A DNA stretch of 64,000 bases from SIG480 sp045539475 (GTDB lineage Bacteria; Bacillota; Clostridia; Oscillospirales; JAAYXM01): assembly GCA_045539475.1 (NCBI GenBank), contig JAZQFJ010000003.1:1-64000 (forward strand), written 5' to 3'. Below are positions 34,517 to 43,333 of the stretch, piece after piece. Every line of letters begins with the position of its first letter. Position 1 is the first letter of the stretch. Under the pieces are notes generated by a model. That model was given only the letters and a program-made list of their open reading frames with translations, ran no database searches and was not told the origin of the DNA. Position numbers and translations under genes: made by a program.

Positions 34517-35737
34517 TTATTTTATAATCGCTTTATGGAAGACCTTTTTGCCCTTCTTTATCTTTACGCCGGCACAAAGCGCATCCTTTGATACGACAAA
34601 GTCTGCCGCCGCGACCTTCTCACCGTCAAGTGCAACGCCGCCCTGCTGAACAAGGCGTCTTGCCTCACCCTTTGACGGGCAGAGACCGCAGAGAAGAAGA
34701 AGGTCTAAAATTCCAACACCATCGCCGACATCCGCTGATGATAACTCTGTTGTCGGCATATTTGCGTCGTCTCCGCCGCCGGAGAAAAGGCTTCTTGCGG
34801 CATCGCGCGCCTTATCCGCCTCTTCCTTGCCGTGGACAAGAGCCGTAAGCTCGTAAGCAAGAAGCTCTTTCTTTTCGTTGATGCGGGAATCTTCCCACTT
34901 TTCAATCTCGTCAATTTCCTCAATCGGAATAAACGTGAGCATACGGATACACTTCATAACATCGGCATCGTCAACGTTTCTCCAATACTGGAAGAACTCA
35001 AACGGGCTTGTCTTGTTCGGGTCAAGCCACACAGCCCCGCGCGCGGTTTTGCCCATCTTCTTTCCCTCGGAGTTGAGGAGAAGCGTAATCGTCATTGCGT
35101 GGGCATCCTCGCCGAGCTTTTTGCGGATAAGCTCGGTGCCGCCGAGCATATTGCTCCACTGGTCGTTGCCGCCGAACTGCATATTGCAGCCGTATTTCTG
35201 ATACATATAGTAAAAGTCGTAAGACTGCATAATCATATAGTTGAACTCAAGGAACGAAAGTCCCTTTTCCATACGCTGCTTATAGCACTCCGCGCGGAGC
35301 ATATTGTTTACGGAGAAGCATGCGCCAACCTCACGGAGAACATCAACATAGTTAAGCGGGAGAAGCCAGTCTGCATTATTGACCATCATCGCCTTACCCT
35401 CACCAAACTCGATAAAGCGCTCCATCTGCTTCTTGAAGCAATCGCAATTGTGCTGAATCGTTTCCTGCGTCATCATAGAACGCATATCTGTACGTCCCGA
35501 CGGGTCACCGATCATCGCCGTACCGCCGCCGATGAGAGCAATGGGGCGGTTGCCTGCCATCTGCAATCTCTTCATAAGGCAAAGCGCCATAAAATGACCG
35601 ACATGGAGAGAGTCTGCAGTGGGGTCAAAACCGATATAGAACGTAGCGCGGCCGTTGTTTACAAGGTCGCGGATTTCATCTTCATTTGTTACCTGCGCGA
35701 TAAGACCGCGGGCAACAAGCTCTTCATAAATCTTCAT
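34517..35737 (-). CDS. tyrS: Tyrosyl-tRNA synthetase
   Basis: 406-residue class I aminoacyl-tRNA synthetase charging tRNA-Tyr. HVGH (the HIGH motif) is in DSLHVGHFMALCL, KMGKT (KMSKS) in SEGKKMGKTARG, tyrosine-pocket residues in YMIMQSYDFYYMYQKYGC and GGNDQWSNM, and an S4-like tRNA-binding domain at the C-terminus (about 340-400). The upstream region has an ordinary promoter and no T-box signature, so the antitermination control common for Firmicutes tyrS is not seen. Confidence 0.96.
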   Translation of the reverse strand: MKIYEELVARGLIAQVTNEDEIRDLVNNGRATFYIGFDPTADSLHVGHFMALCLMKRLQMAGNRPIALIGGGTAMIGDPSGRTDMRSMMTQETIQHNCDCFKKQMERFIEFGEGKAMMVNNADWLLPLNYVDVLREVGACFSVNNMLRAECYKQRMEKGLSFLEFNYMIMQSYDFYYMYQKYGCNMQFGGNDQWSNMLGGTELIRKKLGEDAHAMTITLLLNSEGKKMGKTARGAVWLDPNKTSPFEFFQYWRNVDDADVMKCIRMLTFIPIEEIDEIEKWEDSRINEKKELLAYELTALVHGKEEADKARDAARSLFSGGGDDANMPTTELSSADVGDGVGILDLLLLCGLCPSKGEARRLVQQGGVALDGEKVAAADFVVSKDALCAGVKIKKGKKVFHKAIIK

Positions 35738-35781
35738 AGTGAAAAAACCATCCTTTAACCACTCATTTTACATATAAATAT

Positions 35782-35810
35782 AATATAACACAGAAAACGG
35801 GAAATTGCAA
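35782..35810 (-). promoter_or_regulatory. tyrS promoter
   Basis: On the minus strand TTGCAA (35810-35805), 17 bp spacer, TATATT (35787-35782), about 45 nt before the start codon. Confidence 0.65.
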
Positions 35811-35916
35811 GGAAAAAGGGGGCGGTTTGGTACAAAACAACATAAACTTTTCCAATCCACTTCAAAATGCATTGAAAGAACATCTTAATGTGAATATTTA
35901 ATCGGATGCAGACTAA

Positions 35917-35951
35917 ACGGCTGAAACCGGAAGATTTCCGATTTCAGCCGT
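35917..35951. terminator. Terminator-like hairpin
   Basis: Arms ACGGCTGAAA and TTTCAGCCGT with inner CGGAA/TTCCG pairing; the plus-strand side runs into TATTTTACTTTTT. Lies between tyrS and the DUF1016 gene. Confidence 0.65.
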
Positions 35952-35955
35952 TATT

Positions 35956-36036
35956 TTACTTTTTCGCTAAGTTCTTTACAAAACTCTCAACCATTTCAAG
36001 TTGCTCGTCATTTAGTTTCTTTAACTTTCTTTTTCT
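35956..36036 (-). pseudogene. C-terminal fragment of a small protein overlapping the end of the DUF1016 gene
   Basis: The minus strand encodes KLKKLNDEQLEMVESFVKNL, then AKK and a stop, in a frame opened by a stop codon and without a plausible start. The pattern LNDEQLEMVESFV resembles the ends of small clostridial antitoxin-like or stress proteins. It could also be the original C-terminus of the DUF1016 protein lost by a frameshift. Confidence 0.45.
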
Positions 36037-37046
36037 TCATGCCACTTTTCCAAAACGGCTTCTACCTGCTGAATCAACTGTTCCTTATCAGGCATATACA
36101 CTACATATTTTGAAGCGAAAATCTGGTTAGACAAACCTCCGAGAGCATATTGCACATCAAAATTACCTTTATCGGTACAGAGAATGATACCTATAGGTGG
36201 ATTATCATCTTGGTCATTTACCTCATTTGCATAATAATTCAAATACATATTGAGCTGACCGACAGCTTCCGGCATGAGCTTTGTAGTTTTCAGTTCAATC
36301 AATACATATGAACGTAAAATTTTATTATAGAATACCATATCCACATAATAGTGATGATTTGAAAATGTCACCCGCTGCTGCGTGCCGACAAACATAAAAC
36401 CACGCCCCAACTCCAACAAGAATTTTTCAATCTGCTCAACGAGAGCTTTTTCAAGATCACTTTCGAGGAATACCTTATCTTCCGGAATCCCCAAAAATTC
36501 AAAAACATAAGGATCACGGATAACATCCGCAGGTTTTTCTATTTCATTGCCTTTCATAGCAAGTGACAATACTTTTTCCTTGTTTGCATCACCGCTTGAA
36601 AGAAGCAACCTTTCAAAAAGAGAGCTTTCAATTTGGCGGCGAAGTTCGCGAACTGACCAACGAGCATTAATACACTCTTTCTCATAAAAAGACCGCTTTT
36701 TCTCATCAGATATTGTTTGAAGCTCACAATAATGCGACCATGACAACTGTCCAGACGCTGTCTGGACATCTTTATGTGTCAAATAAAACTGACGCATATT
36801 GGAAAGATTAGAACGTGAAAATCCTTTTCCAAACTCTGTTGTCAACACTTTAGAAAGTTGTCGCAGAGACTGTCTTTCATATTCCGAATCACCGATATGC
36901 ATAGCTTCATCTTCAACAATAATTTTTCCGATTTGCCAATAAGTGTTAAGAAGCGTGGTATTTACTTCCAAAGCGACTTTTTGCCGTGCGTTTTCAAGCA
37001 ATGATTTGATTTGCTCGACAAGATTATTATTTATCAATTCCTTCAT
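36021..37046 (-). CDS. DUF1016 (YhcG-type) PD-(D/E)XK nuclease domain protein
   Basis: 341-residue protein with the N-terminal YhcG helical domain (NTYWQIGKIIVEDE; FSRSNLSNMRQFY; SWSHYCELQTI) and a C-terminal PD-(D/E)XK-like nuclease domain (about 210-310) with DMVFYNKILRSYVLIELKTTK, where the acidic residue and the E-L-K triad form the predicted catalytic centre. These proteins occur as accessory DNA-processing or defence-associated genes; the function is not established. The gene stands alone, is AT-richer than neighbours and has GGAGG before the ATG, all consistent with horizontal gain. Confidence 0.88.
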   Translation of the reverse strand: MKELINNNLVEQIKSLLENARQKVALEVNTTLLNTYWQIGKIIVEDEAMHIGDSEYERQSLRQLSKVLTTEFGKGFSRSNLSNMRQFYLTHKDVQTASGQLSWSHYCELQTISDEKKRSFYEKECINARWSVRELRRQIESSLFERLLLSSGDANKEKVLSLAMKGNEIEKPADVIRDPYVFEFLGIPEDKVFLESDLEKALVEQIEKFLLELGRGFMFVGTQQRVTFSNHHYYVDMVFYNKILRSYVLIELKTTKLMPEAVGQLNMYLNYYANEVNDQDDNPPIGIILCTDKGNFDVQYALGGLSNQIFASKYVVYMPDKEQLIQQVEAVLEKWHEEKES

Positions 37047-37177
37047 AAGTTGCCTCCGTCGCTTAAATAACCTTTTTAAACATTAATATATTTATTGATT
37101 TTTCTATCCGTTTTTTCGTTAAAACTCAATATGGATGATCAATTATCTTTTTGCATCAGATAAACTTCAGAATTTCC

Positions 37178-37216
37178 AAAGGACTTGTAGCAAAATACCT
37201 TCACTACAAGTCCTTT
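37178..37216. terminator. Terminator of the efp cluster
   Basis: Arms AAAGGACTTGTAG and CTACAAGTCCTTT around a 13 nt loop, 11 nt past the stop of the Cys-rich protein gene. Confidence 0.8.
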
Positions 37217-37226
37217 ACTCTTTTAA

Positions 37227-37679
37227 TTATTCGTGGTCGTGGCCGTGGCAGCCGCAATCGCAATCATCATCGTCGCAGATGCACTCGTCCATATCAAATT
37301 CGAGGTCTTCACCGCAGCCCGGGCACTGGATTTTGCCGAGGGCGAGAATATCCTCATCAACCATAATGGAATCGCCGCAGGTCGGACAAACTACTTCATA
37401 GTGAAAATCCTCACAGTCGCAGTCCTCACCGCAATCGCATTCATCATCGTCACAGTCGCATTCATCAAATGCGCCTTCAAGCTCTAAAAGCTCTTCTGCA
37501 ACCTCATCAAGCTCTTCGGACATCTCATCCGTGATCTGCTGAAGGTCAGAAACAGCTTCGCAAAGCTCGTCAATGACTTCCGTCATGGCAACCAAAAGCT
37601 TGCCTTCCTTTGTGGAAGTGTCTATCTCCAGTCCGTCAAAAAGACCGCGGAGATATGATGCTCTTTCAAGTATGTTCAT
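37227..37679 (-). CDS. Acidic Cys-rich protein with zinc-ribbon (CD1247 N-terminal-like)
   Basis: 150-residue protein. Residues 1-30 (MNILERASYLRGLFDGLEI) match the start of a conserved clostridial family often found beside efp. A coiled, very acidic helix follows (about 30-75), then a Cys/Asp run (CDCDDDECDCGEDCDCED), a zinc-ribbon (CPTCG...CPGCGED) and a C-terminal Asp/Cys/His tail (CDCGCHGHDHE). The four-Cys ribbon and His/Cys tail predict strong metal binding. No function is established. It follows efp by 22 nt and ends the cluster. Confidence 0.82.
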   Translation of the reverse strand: MNILERASYLRGLFDGLEIDTSTKEGKLLVAMTEVIDELCEAVSDLQQITDEMSEELDEVAEELLELEGAFDECDCDDDECDCGEDCDCEDFHYEVVCPTCGDSIMVDEDILALGKIQCPGCGEDLEFDMDECICDDDDCDCGCHGHDHE

Positions 37680-37701
37680 GGAATATATCCTCCGAAAAAA
37701 C

Positions 37702-38262
37702 TTACTTCGCGCGCTCTAAATACTCGCCTGTTCTTGTGTCAATCTTAATTCTGTCGCCGATGTTAATGAAGAGCGGAACGCGGACTTCTGCACCTGTCTC
37801 AACAGTTGCCGGCTTTGTAACGTTTGTTGCTGTATCGCCCTTAAGACCCGGCTCTGTCTCCGTAATCTCAAGCTCAACAAAGTTAGGCGGCTCAACGCTG
37901 AAAACGTTGCCCTTGAAAGAAAGAAACTTTACTACCATATTTTCCGTAACGAACTTGAAGCTCTCCGGAAGCTTGTCTGCGTTAAGCGGCTCCTGCTCAT
38001 AGGTTTCTTCATCCATGAAGTAATAAAGCTCACCGTCGTTGTAGAGATACTGCATATCCTTGCGCTCAACAAACGCCGGCGGGAACTTGTCCGTCGGGTT
38101 GAAAGAAGTTTCAACAACAGCACCTGTAACAACGTTGCGATACTTTGTACGGACGAAAGCTGCGCCCTTACCCGGCTTAACGTGCTGGAACTCGATAACC
38201 TGCATTACCTGACCATCCATTTCGAACGTTACACCGTTTCTGAATTCGCCTGCTGAAATCAT
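37702..38262 (-). CDS. efp: Translation elongation factor P
   Basis: 186-residue factor that enters the ribosomal E site and relieves stalling at polyprolines. KOW-like N-domain with the tip loop VKPGKGAAF, in which K32 is the residue modified in some species; two OB domains follow, with the signature (FVELEITETEPGLKGDTATN) near 125-145. Full length. Part of the minus-strand cluster yqeG, aroQ, efp and the Cys-rich gene. Confidence 0.96.
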   Translation of the reverse strand: MISAGEFRNGVTFEMDGQVMQVIEFQHVKPGKGAAFVRTKYRNVVTGAVVETSFNPTDKFPPAFVERKDMQYLYNDGELYYFMDEETYEQEPLNADKLPESFKFVTENMVVKFLSFKGNVFSVEPPNFVELEITETEPGLKGDTATNVTKPATVETGAEVRVPLFINIGDRIKIDTRTGEYLERAK

Positions 38263-38350
38263 TTTAATTTTCCTCCAATTTTATATCATATTAAATCTTT
38301 TTATATTTTACCCTATATTGAGCTATTTTGCAAGTAAAACTTTGAAATTT

Positions 38351-38785
38351 TTACCGATTTTCACACAAAACTCTTACACCAAGGGGGTAAACCTCTTTCC
38401 CGAAGCCGCAAATCATGCCCTTACACACCGCCGAAATGACGGAATTGTGACGGAATTCCTCTCTTGCATGAATGTTTGAGAGGTGCACTTCAACACACGG
38501 AAGCTTGATTGAGCTTATCGCATCGCGAATCGCGATGCTGTAATGAGAATACGCGCCGGCATTTATCACAACGCCGTCAAATCCCTCGTCATACGCGCGA
38601 TAAAGCGCATCTATTATCTCACCCTCGCAATTAGACTGAAACGCCACTATCTCTGCGCCGAGAGCTTCTGTCTTTTCCTTTGTGTACGCAATGATGTCCG
38701 AAAGGGTGTCGCTTCCGTAAATCTCCGGCTCACGCTTGCCGAGAAAATTAAGATTCGGTCCGTTAATTATCATAATCTTTTTCAT
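38351..38785 (-). CDS. aroQ: Type II 3-dehydroquinate dehydratase
   Basis: 144-residue shikimate-pathway enzyme converting 3-dehydroquinate to 3-dehydroshikimate. Motifs: NGPNLNFLGKREPEIYG with the active-site Arg and Tyr, FQSNCEGEIID, INAGAYSHYSIAIRDAI and EVHLSNIHAREEFR. Its ATG overlaps the yqeG stop (ATGA). Confidence 0.95.
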   Translation of the reverse strand: MKKIMIINGPNLNFLGKREPEIYGSDTLSDIIAYTKEKTEALGAEIVAFQSNCEGEIIDALYRAYDEGFDGVVINAGAYSHYSIAIRDAISSIKLPCVEVHLSNIHAREEFRHNSVISAVCKGMICGFGKEVYPLGVRVLCENR

Positions 38786-39222
38786 TCAAACATTCTCCTT
38801 TTCCCGAGCGGCGGAACCTTTATCGCGAGAATGCGGCTTCGCTTAGCTCCTATTATGTCGGTTATTATCTTATCCCCGACGAGCGCAGTTGTTTCTCGCG
38901 TTCCGCCGAGTTCCTCCATTGCTTTTTTTATCGTTCTCCGGCTCGGCTTTCCGCTTCGCCAGAAGTGAGCAATTCCGATAGGCTTGCAGAACTTTTCCAC
39001 CCGCGCCTGCTTGTTGTTTGACACAACGGCAAGCTTTATCCCGTGTGCGGCAAGGTCCTCTACCCAACGCATAACGCGCTCATCCGGAATTTCATGCTCG
39101 TATTTTGCAATGGTATTGTCAAGGTCTGCAATCAGCACCTTTATGTTTATCGCCTCTAAAAGCTCTCCCGTGAGCTCATAGATGTTTTCTATCTTCATAT
39201 CTGGAACAAAAAGCGGGAACAT
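38782..39222 (-). CDS. yqeG: YqeG family HAD-IIIA phosphatase
   Basis: 146-residue HAD-superfamily phosphatase related to PGP phosphatases. The DxDxT nucleophile motif is in LIADLDNTIAKYE, the second motif in LAVVSNNKQ, and GDKIITDIIGAKR carries the metal-binding Asp. Start 39222 is chosen because GGAGG lies seven bases upstream; the ATGs at 39252 and 39237 come before it. Coupled to aroQ by a 4 nt overlap. Confidence 0.9.
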   Translation of the reverse strand: MFPLFVPDMKIENIYELTGELLEAINIKVLIADLDNTIAKYEHEIPDERVMRWVEDLAAHGIKLAVVSNNKQARVEKFCKPIGIAHFWRSGKPSRRTIKKAMEELGGTRETTALVGDKIITDIIGAKRSRILAIKVPPLGKRRMFE

Positions 39223-39305
39223 CTCATACCTCCGCATATTGTGTTTTTTCATCTAATATTATTAGTATAGCATATATTATACCGGATTACAAGGAGGTGC
39301 TGTTC

Positions 39306-40043
39306 TTGAATATGCATATTCTCCGCACGGCAACGGAGCTTGGATGCACAACGCACCGGAAGGAAAAGTGCGGACTTCTTTCATATTATGCCCGCGGAAA
39401 CACGCTTATGTGTGAAAAGCTTTCTCCCGAAGTAACGGGGGATGTTTTAGTTATCTCCTCCGACGGTGCGGACACACATATCGCGCCCTCAATATATGAC
39501 GAATGCCGGCGAAGAAGCTGCCGTTCTGTCTTTCTGGATGCAAACGAAGAAAACCTCGCGTGTGCCGGCACCCTCGGGGAAATCTCAGCATCTCTTTCCC
39601 GACGCGGAATTTCCGTTTTCTGCCCTCTTGCATTTGCCGATTCGTGTTCTGAGGCAACGCCCGTTGCAGAATGCGCGGTCTCCGGAGGGGAGCTTTCGGA
39701 GTATCTGACGTATCTCATGCGCACTCACCGCCGCATTGCGCTCTCCATCCCACGCAGGTGCACGGATTTTTCCATGCCCCTCTTTTCTTTTTCCGGACGC
39801 GAATTGTCTGCACGTGAGTTCCGCAATATTCGCGACCGATATGGTGCGCAGTGCTTTTTCTCACCGCAGCTTATTTCAAACTATTTTATATATTCGTCCG
39901 AGCCGGATTCTGCCGGTTTCGTTCTCTATGACGATGCGCGCACTATCTCAGAAAAAATCCGTCTTGCGCGCAGGCTGGGAATTGAGAATGTTTTTCTTGC
40001 ATACCGGGAAATCGCGGATATTTTTGAAGATATATTGTTTTAA
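39306..40043 (+). CDS. Conserved hypothetical protein with TIM-barrel-like C-terminus
   Basis: About 245 residues. I do not recognise the family. No signal peptide, Cys rich for its size (nine). The final part (YDDARTISEKIRLARRLGIENVFLAYREI) resembles the last strand-helix of glycoside hydrolase 18-type barrels such as YaaH, but no catalytic DxxDxDxE motif is present, so it would be a non-enzymatic or diverged member. Start is taken as TTG 39306, eight bases after AAGGAGG; ATG 39312 is the alternative. It is divergent from yqeG and its end overlaps rqcH by 4 nt tail to tail. Confidence 0.7.
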   Translation: MNMHILRTATELGCTTHRKEKCGLLSYYARGNTLMCEKLSPEVTGDVLVISSDGADTHIAPSIYDECRRRSCRSVFLDANEENLACAGTLGEISASLSRRGISVFCPLAFADSCSEATPVAECAVSGGELSEYLTYLMRTHRRIALSIPRRCTDFSMPLFSFSGRELSAREFRNIRDRYGAQCFFSPQLISNYFIYSSEPDSAGFVLYDDARTISEKIRLARRLGIENVFLAYREIADIFEDILF

Positions 40044-41791
40044 TCCTTTTGCATAAGCTTTTTGCAAAGCTCCTCATCCGGAGTTACATACGCCGTATAG
40101 TAGTTTGTGTAAATAACTCTGCCGGGCGCCGCACCCTGCGGTTTTTTGACGTATCTCACACGCGCATAATCAACAGGTACATTAACCGACTCTCTCGCGC
40201 GCGAATAATATGCGGCAATAATCGCCGCTTCCGTAATCGTTCTGTCCGGAAGCTCTTCGCCCGCACACTCCACAATGACGTGTGAACCGGGGATGTTTTT
40301 TGTGTGCAGCCACAAATCTCCCTTCATCGCGCTTTTCAACGTCAGCGCGTCGTTCTGCTTATTGTTTCTGCCGGCATATATGGTGTAACCGTCACTTGAT
40401 GTAAAGCGATATGGGCGCAGTGCCGTGCGCTTTGCGCCGCGTTTGTCATTTTGTCGGCTTACATATCCTGTTTCGGCGAGCTCATCACGGATTTCGGAAA
40501 GATCCGCCTCGCTCTCTGCTTTTTCGATGCTTTCAAGCACACTTTCAAGATATATAAGCTCTTCTTCTCCGGCTGCAATCTGCTCTGTTATATACTTTTC
40601 CGCATTCTTCATCCTGCGGTATTCGCGAAAAAGCTTTTCCGAATTTTCCTGCGGACTCAAACGCGAATCAAGCTTTATCGTAACCTCTTCACAGTTGCGG
40701 TAATAATTTTGGGCAACAAACGAAGTCATGCCCTTTTCAAGACGGTATATGTTTGCGGAAATAAGCTCTGCCCGCTCGCGGATTTCCTCGCGGTTTTCGG
40801 CTTTTTTAAGCTCCTCGCGCTGCAACGCAAGCTTTTTTTGCGTGCGGTTATACACATTTTTTACCACCTGCAAAATCCCGTGCGAGCGTTGCCGCATTGT
40901 TTCGCGCACCTCGCGGATTTCAAAATACTCCGCAAGAGCATCGGAGAGACTCACCCGCTCTTCGGCGGTCATTGTCGCTTCGTACTGCGTTATCGGAAAG
41001 AACGAAAATTCATAAGGCTGCTTTCCGTCATACACAATGCACGGTGCCGCACTGCCGCCCGCTATTTCACATATTGCCGATGCCATACGCTCGCGCTGAA
41101 TCATTGAAAGCTCGGACATATGGAGCGAGAGATCCTTGCCGGCACGGTAAGCAATCTCGCGGCAAACAAGCGGTGAAAAACCTGCAAAAGACGAAATAAC
41201 CCACTTATCACAGAGTATTTCTCCCTTTTCATTGCATATTATATCAAAAAGCTCGGCACGGGAGTAAGCACCGGGGTCAAGCTTTTCCTGCTTTGGCGGA
41301 AGCTCATAAAAAAGCCCCGGAAGAACCTGCCGTTTTTCGCTTGTGTCAAGGTCTACCCTCTTTAAGCATTCAATAATTCTGTCGTCTGCATCGCGCAGAA
41401 TTATGTTTGAATGACGCGCCATAATCTCACAAGTGAGCGTGCGGATTGACGATATACCCATCTCGTCATTTACCTCAAGCTTTATATCTATAATACGCTC
41501 TAAGTGCGGCGCAGAAACGGAAATTATTCGTCCGTTCGTAAGATGCTTTCGCAATAGCATACAGAACATCGGCGCACTCGCGGGATTTTCACGCGCCATT
41601 GACGTGAGATGCACGCGCGGAAAGCTTGCGTTTGCAGACAGAATAAGCCGTTTTCCTTTGACGTTCGGCGAGCGCAAACCAACGACTATGTCATCCCGCG
41701 TCGGCTGGTGTATTTTATCTATCCTCGCCCCCGTCAGAAGCTCATTGAGTTCATGAGCGAGATGCGAAATGAATAATGCATCAAGTGCCAT
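40040..41791 (-). CDS. rqcH: RqcH/NFACT family ribosome-quality-control protein
   Basis: 583-residue homologue of Rqc2/NEMF (formerly fibronectin-binding protein A). It binds stalled 50S-peptidyl-tRNA complexes and directs C-terminal alanine tailing. NFACT-N (ALDALFISHLAHELNELL...ARIDKIHQP), helix-hairpin and coiled-coil middle (about 280-420) and C-terminal NFACT-R with YTIYAGRNNKQNDALTLK and DLWLHTKNIPGSHVI are all seen. Full length. Separated by 12 nt from nif3 upstream. Confidence 0.94.
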   Translation of the reverse strand: MALDALFISHLAHELNELLTGARIDKIHQPTRDDIVVGLRSPNVKGKRLILSANASFPRVHLTSMARENPASAPMFCMLLRKHLTNGRIISVSAPHLERIIDIKLEVNDEMGISSIRTLTCEIMARHSNIILRDADDRIIECLKRVDLDTSEKRQVLPGLFYELPPKQEKLDPGAYSRAELFDIICNEKGEILCDKWVISSFAGFSPLVCREIAYRAGKDLSLHMSELSMIQRERMASAICEIAGGSAAPCIVYDGKQPYEFSFFPITQYEATMTAEERVSLSDALAEYFEIREVRETMRQRSHGILQVVKNVYNRTQKKLALQREELKKAENREEIRERAELISANIYRLEKGMTSFVAQNYYRNCEEVTIKLDSRLSPQENSEKLFREYRRMKNAEKYITEQIAAGEEELIYLESVLESIEKAESEADLSEIRDELAETGYVSRQNDKRGAKRTALRPYRFTSSDGYTIYAGRNNKQNDALTLKSAMKGDLWLHTKNIPGSHVIVECAGEELPDRTITEAAIIAAYYSRARESVNVPVDYARVRYVKKPQGAAPGRVIYTNYYTAYVTPDEELCKKLMQKD

Positions 41792-41803
41792 TGAAAATAT
41801 CTC

Positions 41804-42592
41804 CTAAACTGTAAAAAACTTTGTGCAGGCGCAATCTGCCTTCGCAATTTTCACCTGAAGCCCCGGATGCTTTGCGGAAATAATTTCACAAATGCGCGGG
41901 CAAATGATATCCTCCGTTGCGAAGTGTCCGGCATCTATCGCGTTTATTCCGAGAGCGACGGCATCTAAAAACTCATTGTGCTTTATGTCGGCAGTTACGA
42001 TTGTGTCACACCCAAGTGATGCGGCAAGGGGAATGAAATCCCCGCAAGAGCCGCCGCCAACCGCAACTTTTTTTACCGTTTTTCCCGCATCGTGATATCG
42101 CACTCCGGATGTATCAAGCGCGCGGCATACGTCCGAGAGAAACTCCGGAAGAGCTTTGCTTTCTTCAAGCTCTCCCCACCTTCCGATGCCTGTGTTTTCC
42201 TCTCTCCCCTGAGCGAGAACATCCGTGTTCTTCACACCCAGCGTTTCCGCCAGAACATCGTTCACACCGCCCTCGGCACTGTCGAGATTTGTATGCATGC
42301 ATATTGCGGCGATTTTGTTCTCAATAAGTGATAGGAGTACCGAACCGCAGACATCCTCATCCGTCACGCTCTTGCGGCTTTTAAAAATTACCGGATGATG
42401 CGAAACAATAAGCTCCGCACCCGTCTCTGTCGCCTCGCGAACAACTTTTTCTGTTATATCCAGTGCAACAAGCACCTTTGATACGCTTGCATTTTTTCTC
42501 CCCACTAAAAATCCGGGGTTATCGTATTCCTCTGCAAGACGACACGGTGCCGCTACCTCAAGAGTTTTAAATATATCATATACCTTTGTCAT
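41804..42592 (-). CDS. Nif3-like dinuclear metal centre protein
   Basis: 262-residue member of the YqfO/Nif3 (GTP cyclohydrolase I type 2) family, which forms hexameric toroids with two metals per subunit. Metal ligands are in VSHHPVIFKS, CMHTNLDSAEGGVND and DAGHFATEDI. Biochemical role unresolved. Start overlaps the trmK stop by 4 nt, and this trmK-nif3 pair is conserved across Firmicutes. Confidence 0.92.
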   Translation of the reverse strand: MTKVYDIFKTLEVAAPCRLAEEYDNPGFLVGRKNASVSKVLVALDITEKVVREATETGAELIVSHHPVIFKSRKSVTDEDVCGSVLLSLIENKIAAICMHTNLDSAEGGVNDVLAETLGVKNTDVLAQGREENTGIGRWGELEESKALPEFLSDVCRALDTSGVRYHDAGKTVKKVAVGGGSCGDFIPLAASLGCDTIVTADIKHNEFLDAVALGINAIDAGHFATEDIICPRICEIISAKHPGLQVKIAKADCACTKFFTV

Positions 42593-43266
42593 AAAGAGCT
42601 TACCACCTCATCAAGCGAGCGTATATCTCGCTCGCCTCTTTTCTTTTCTTCTTCGGAAAATGCGTCGGAGCTGCATTTGCGCTCAAACTCAAACCGCAAA
42701 CGCGAAAGAACCTTTTCGGCATATTCTCGCGCCCGTGGGTCAGAAATCCCGGCGCGGCTTATGTATTTTTCATACGGCAGATAATCCGTTTTCCCCATGT
42801 GCCGCGCAACAATCACGCAGTATATATGCTTTCCCTCGGAGACGATTTTCTCCGACTTAATTTCAAAACCCTCACGGTAGAGATACCCACGCAGAACCTC
42901 CGAGCGCGTCATCGGCTGGAGAATGAGAGTACATCCGCCCTTTGTCCACGGTGCGCGGGAAATGATATCTGCTATCAGCTCTCCGCCCATACCCGCGATA
43001 ACCACGCAGTCGTGCGGTTCTATGCCGTCAAGCCCATTTGTCAGGACGGTTTTAATCTTTCCGGAAAGTCCCGCCGAGAAAATCTCACGCTCTGCATTGT
43101 CAAGCGGACCGCGGTTTATGTCGCTTGCAGTTATCCTTTTCGCCTTGCCGTGAGCCGCAGCATATATCGAAACATATCCGTGGTCACAGCCGCAGTCAAC
43201 AAGCGTTTCACACGGCGGTATTGACTCCGCCACGCACAAAAGCCTTGCGCCGATAGATTTTTCCAA
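42589..43266 (-). CDS. trmK: tRNA (adenine(22)-N1)-methyltransferase TrmK
   Basis: 225-residue SAM-dependent methyltransferase of tRNA adenine 22. SAM motif LVDCGCDHGYVSIYAA, VIAGMGGELI and LQPMTRSEVLRGYLYREG are diagnostic. A TTG start at 43266 (giving MEKSIGARLLCVAESI) is chosen: AAGGAG lies nine bases upstream, and the family starts at this point. The ATG at 43308 lies inside the hairpin at 43299-43318 and would place the ribosome site within the gene. Confidence 0.9.
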   Translation of the reverse strand: MEKSIGARLLCVAESIPPCETLVDCGCDHGYVSIYAAAHGKAKRITASDINRGPLDNAEREIFSAGLSGKIKTVLTNGLDGIEPHDCVVIAGMGGELIADIISRAPWTKGGCTLILQPMTRSEVLRGYLYREGFEIKSEKIVSEGKHIYCVIVARHMGKTDYLPYEKYISRAGISDPRAREYAEKVLSRLRFEFERKCSSDAFSEEEKKRGERDIRSLDEVVSSL

Positions 43267-43298
43267 AGCACCTTTCTCCTTTCCCGATATATGAAAAG

Positions 43299-43318
43299 TG
43301 CGCGTCATGCGACGCGCA
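43299..43318 (-). terminator. Hairpin between the DUF1858 gene and trmK
   Basis: TGCGCGTC-GCAT-GACGCGCA followed on the minus strand by CTTTTCAT. It probably terminates the DUF1858 transcript; its overlap with the upstream ATG supports the TTG start of trmK. Confidence 0.6.
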
Positions 43319-43333
43319 TATTCTCAAAAAATT

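Noticed and set aside
34832..35758. 308-residue open frame antisense to tyrS
   Set aside because: Shadow of tyrS: no ribosome site, no recognisable domain, and the opposite frame carries HIGH and KMSKS motifs. The same applies to long antisense frames over nfnA (22073-22858), the TIM barrel (21131-21772) and the BMP gene (57321-58136).
35738..35820. T-box leader upstream of tyrS
   Set aside because: The leader is under 50 nt and lacks the conserved AGGGTGGNACCGCG sequence.
43267..43308. ATG start of trmK at 43308
   Set aside because: It falls in a terminator hairpin and upstream of the AAGGAG site; the TTG at 43266 fits the family start.
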